5,520 nt of DNA from Candidatus Aminicenantota bacterium (GTDB lineage Bacteria; Acidobacteriota; B3-B38; Guanabaribacteriales; B3-B38). Under the pieces are notes generated by a model. The model saw nothing but the letters and a program-made list of their open reading frames with translations, searched no databases and was not told the origin of the DNA. Position numbers and translations under genes: made by a program. Below, piece after piece: positions 5,283 through 5,520 of this stretch; positions within the stretch are counted from its first letter, which is position 1; the number at the start of each line of letters is the position of its first letter. Location: NCBI GenBank assembly GCA_029880275.1, contig JAOUOQ010000132.1:1-5520 (forward strand), written 5' to 3'.

Positions 5283-5520
5283 AAATTGCAAAAAGATAAA
5301 TTTATGACTTCTGAATCTATAGGTTTCAGCTTACATATCAGGAGAAGAAGAACGATAAAAGGCTGGAATACTGCCTCACCTCCCGTATGAGCATTAAATG
5401 GTAGAAGAAGATAAAAAAGTAGATTCCATTTGCTATCTAAGACTTAAAAAAAATCATTGACCATTCCTCACTATATTTTTTGAAATTAAGATAATAAAGT
5501 TGTAATAAATGGATTAATAA
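5283..5520. other. AT-rich tail without a convincing gene
   Basis: No clear intrinsic terminator follows the flavoprotein stop, so its transcript may run further right. Two short plus ORFs (28 codons from 5304, 20 codons from 5398) lack ribosome sites. A weak promoter-like pair, TTGAAA (5480-5485) and TAATAA (5503-5508) with 17-bp spacing, could serve a gene beyond the window. Confidence 0.5.

Noticed and set aside
5304..5460. Two short plus ORFs (28 and 20 codons) after the flavoprotein gene
   Set aside because: Neither has a ribosome-binding site or recognisable composition; both are likely chance ORFs in AT-rich DNA.

Overview
The window carries three protein-coding genes and one long, structured non-coding interval. 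It looks like a bacterial chromosome of intermediate GC content, with clear Shine-Dalgarno sites and intrinsic terminators. A KdsD-type arabinose-5-phosphate isomerase suggests a Gram-negative-type envelope containing Kdo. The phylum cannot be fixed from this sequence: mixed use of AGA/AGG/CGx and ATA codons and the gene content would suit several poorly cultured lineages, but this is only an impression.

Layout. Positions 1-1935 (minus) hold an almost complete OPT-family membrane transporter whose C-terminus runs off the left edge. Positions 1936-2849 contain no conventional gene but several signals. These are promoter candidates for the transporter, a perfect 10-bp inverted repeat placed like an operator between divergent promoter candidates, and a plus-strand unit of about 215 nt (about 2323-2539) with hairpins, two tiny ORFs and a strong intrinsic terminator. 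After that come the terminator of the kdsD transcript and a palindromic intergenic repeat. Positions 2850-3836 (minus) encode the SIS-CBS sugar-phosphate isomerase KdsD. Positions 3984-5282 (plus) encode a FAD-dependent oxidoreductase related to UDP-galactopyranose mutase, transcribed divergently from kdsD across a 147-bp interval. Positions 5283-5520 are AT-rich with no convincing gene.

How it fits together. KdsD supplies arabinose 5-phosphate for Kdo, and the flavoprotein resembles enzymes acting on nucleotide sugars or found in polysaccharide loci, so the right half is plausibly a small piece of envelope or surface-polysaccharide metabolism. No other Kdo or LPS genes lie in the window. The OPT transporter is separate and has no evident functional link.

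The most interesting non-routine signal is the plus-strand unit between the transporter and kdsD. Its terminator points at the kdsD terminator with about 45 bp between them. The left arm of its terminator can alternatively pair with a segment inside an upstream proline-rich mini-ORF. This suggests an undescribed small RNA or attenuator-like element, but it rests on sequence inspection alone.
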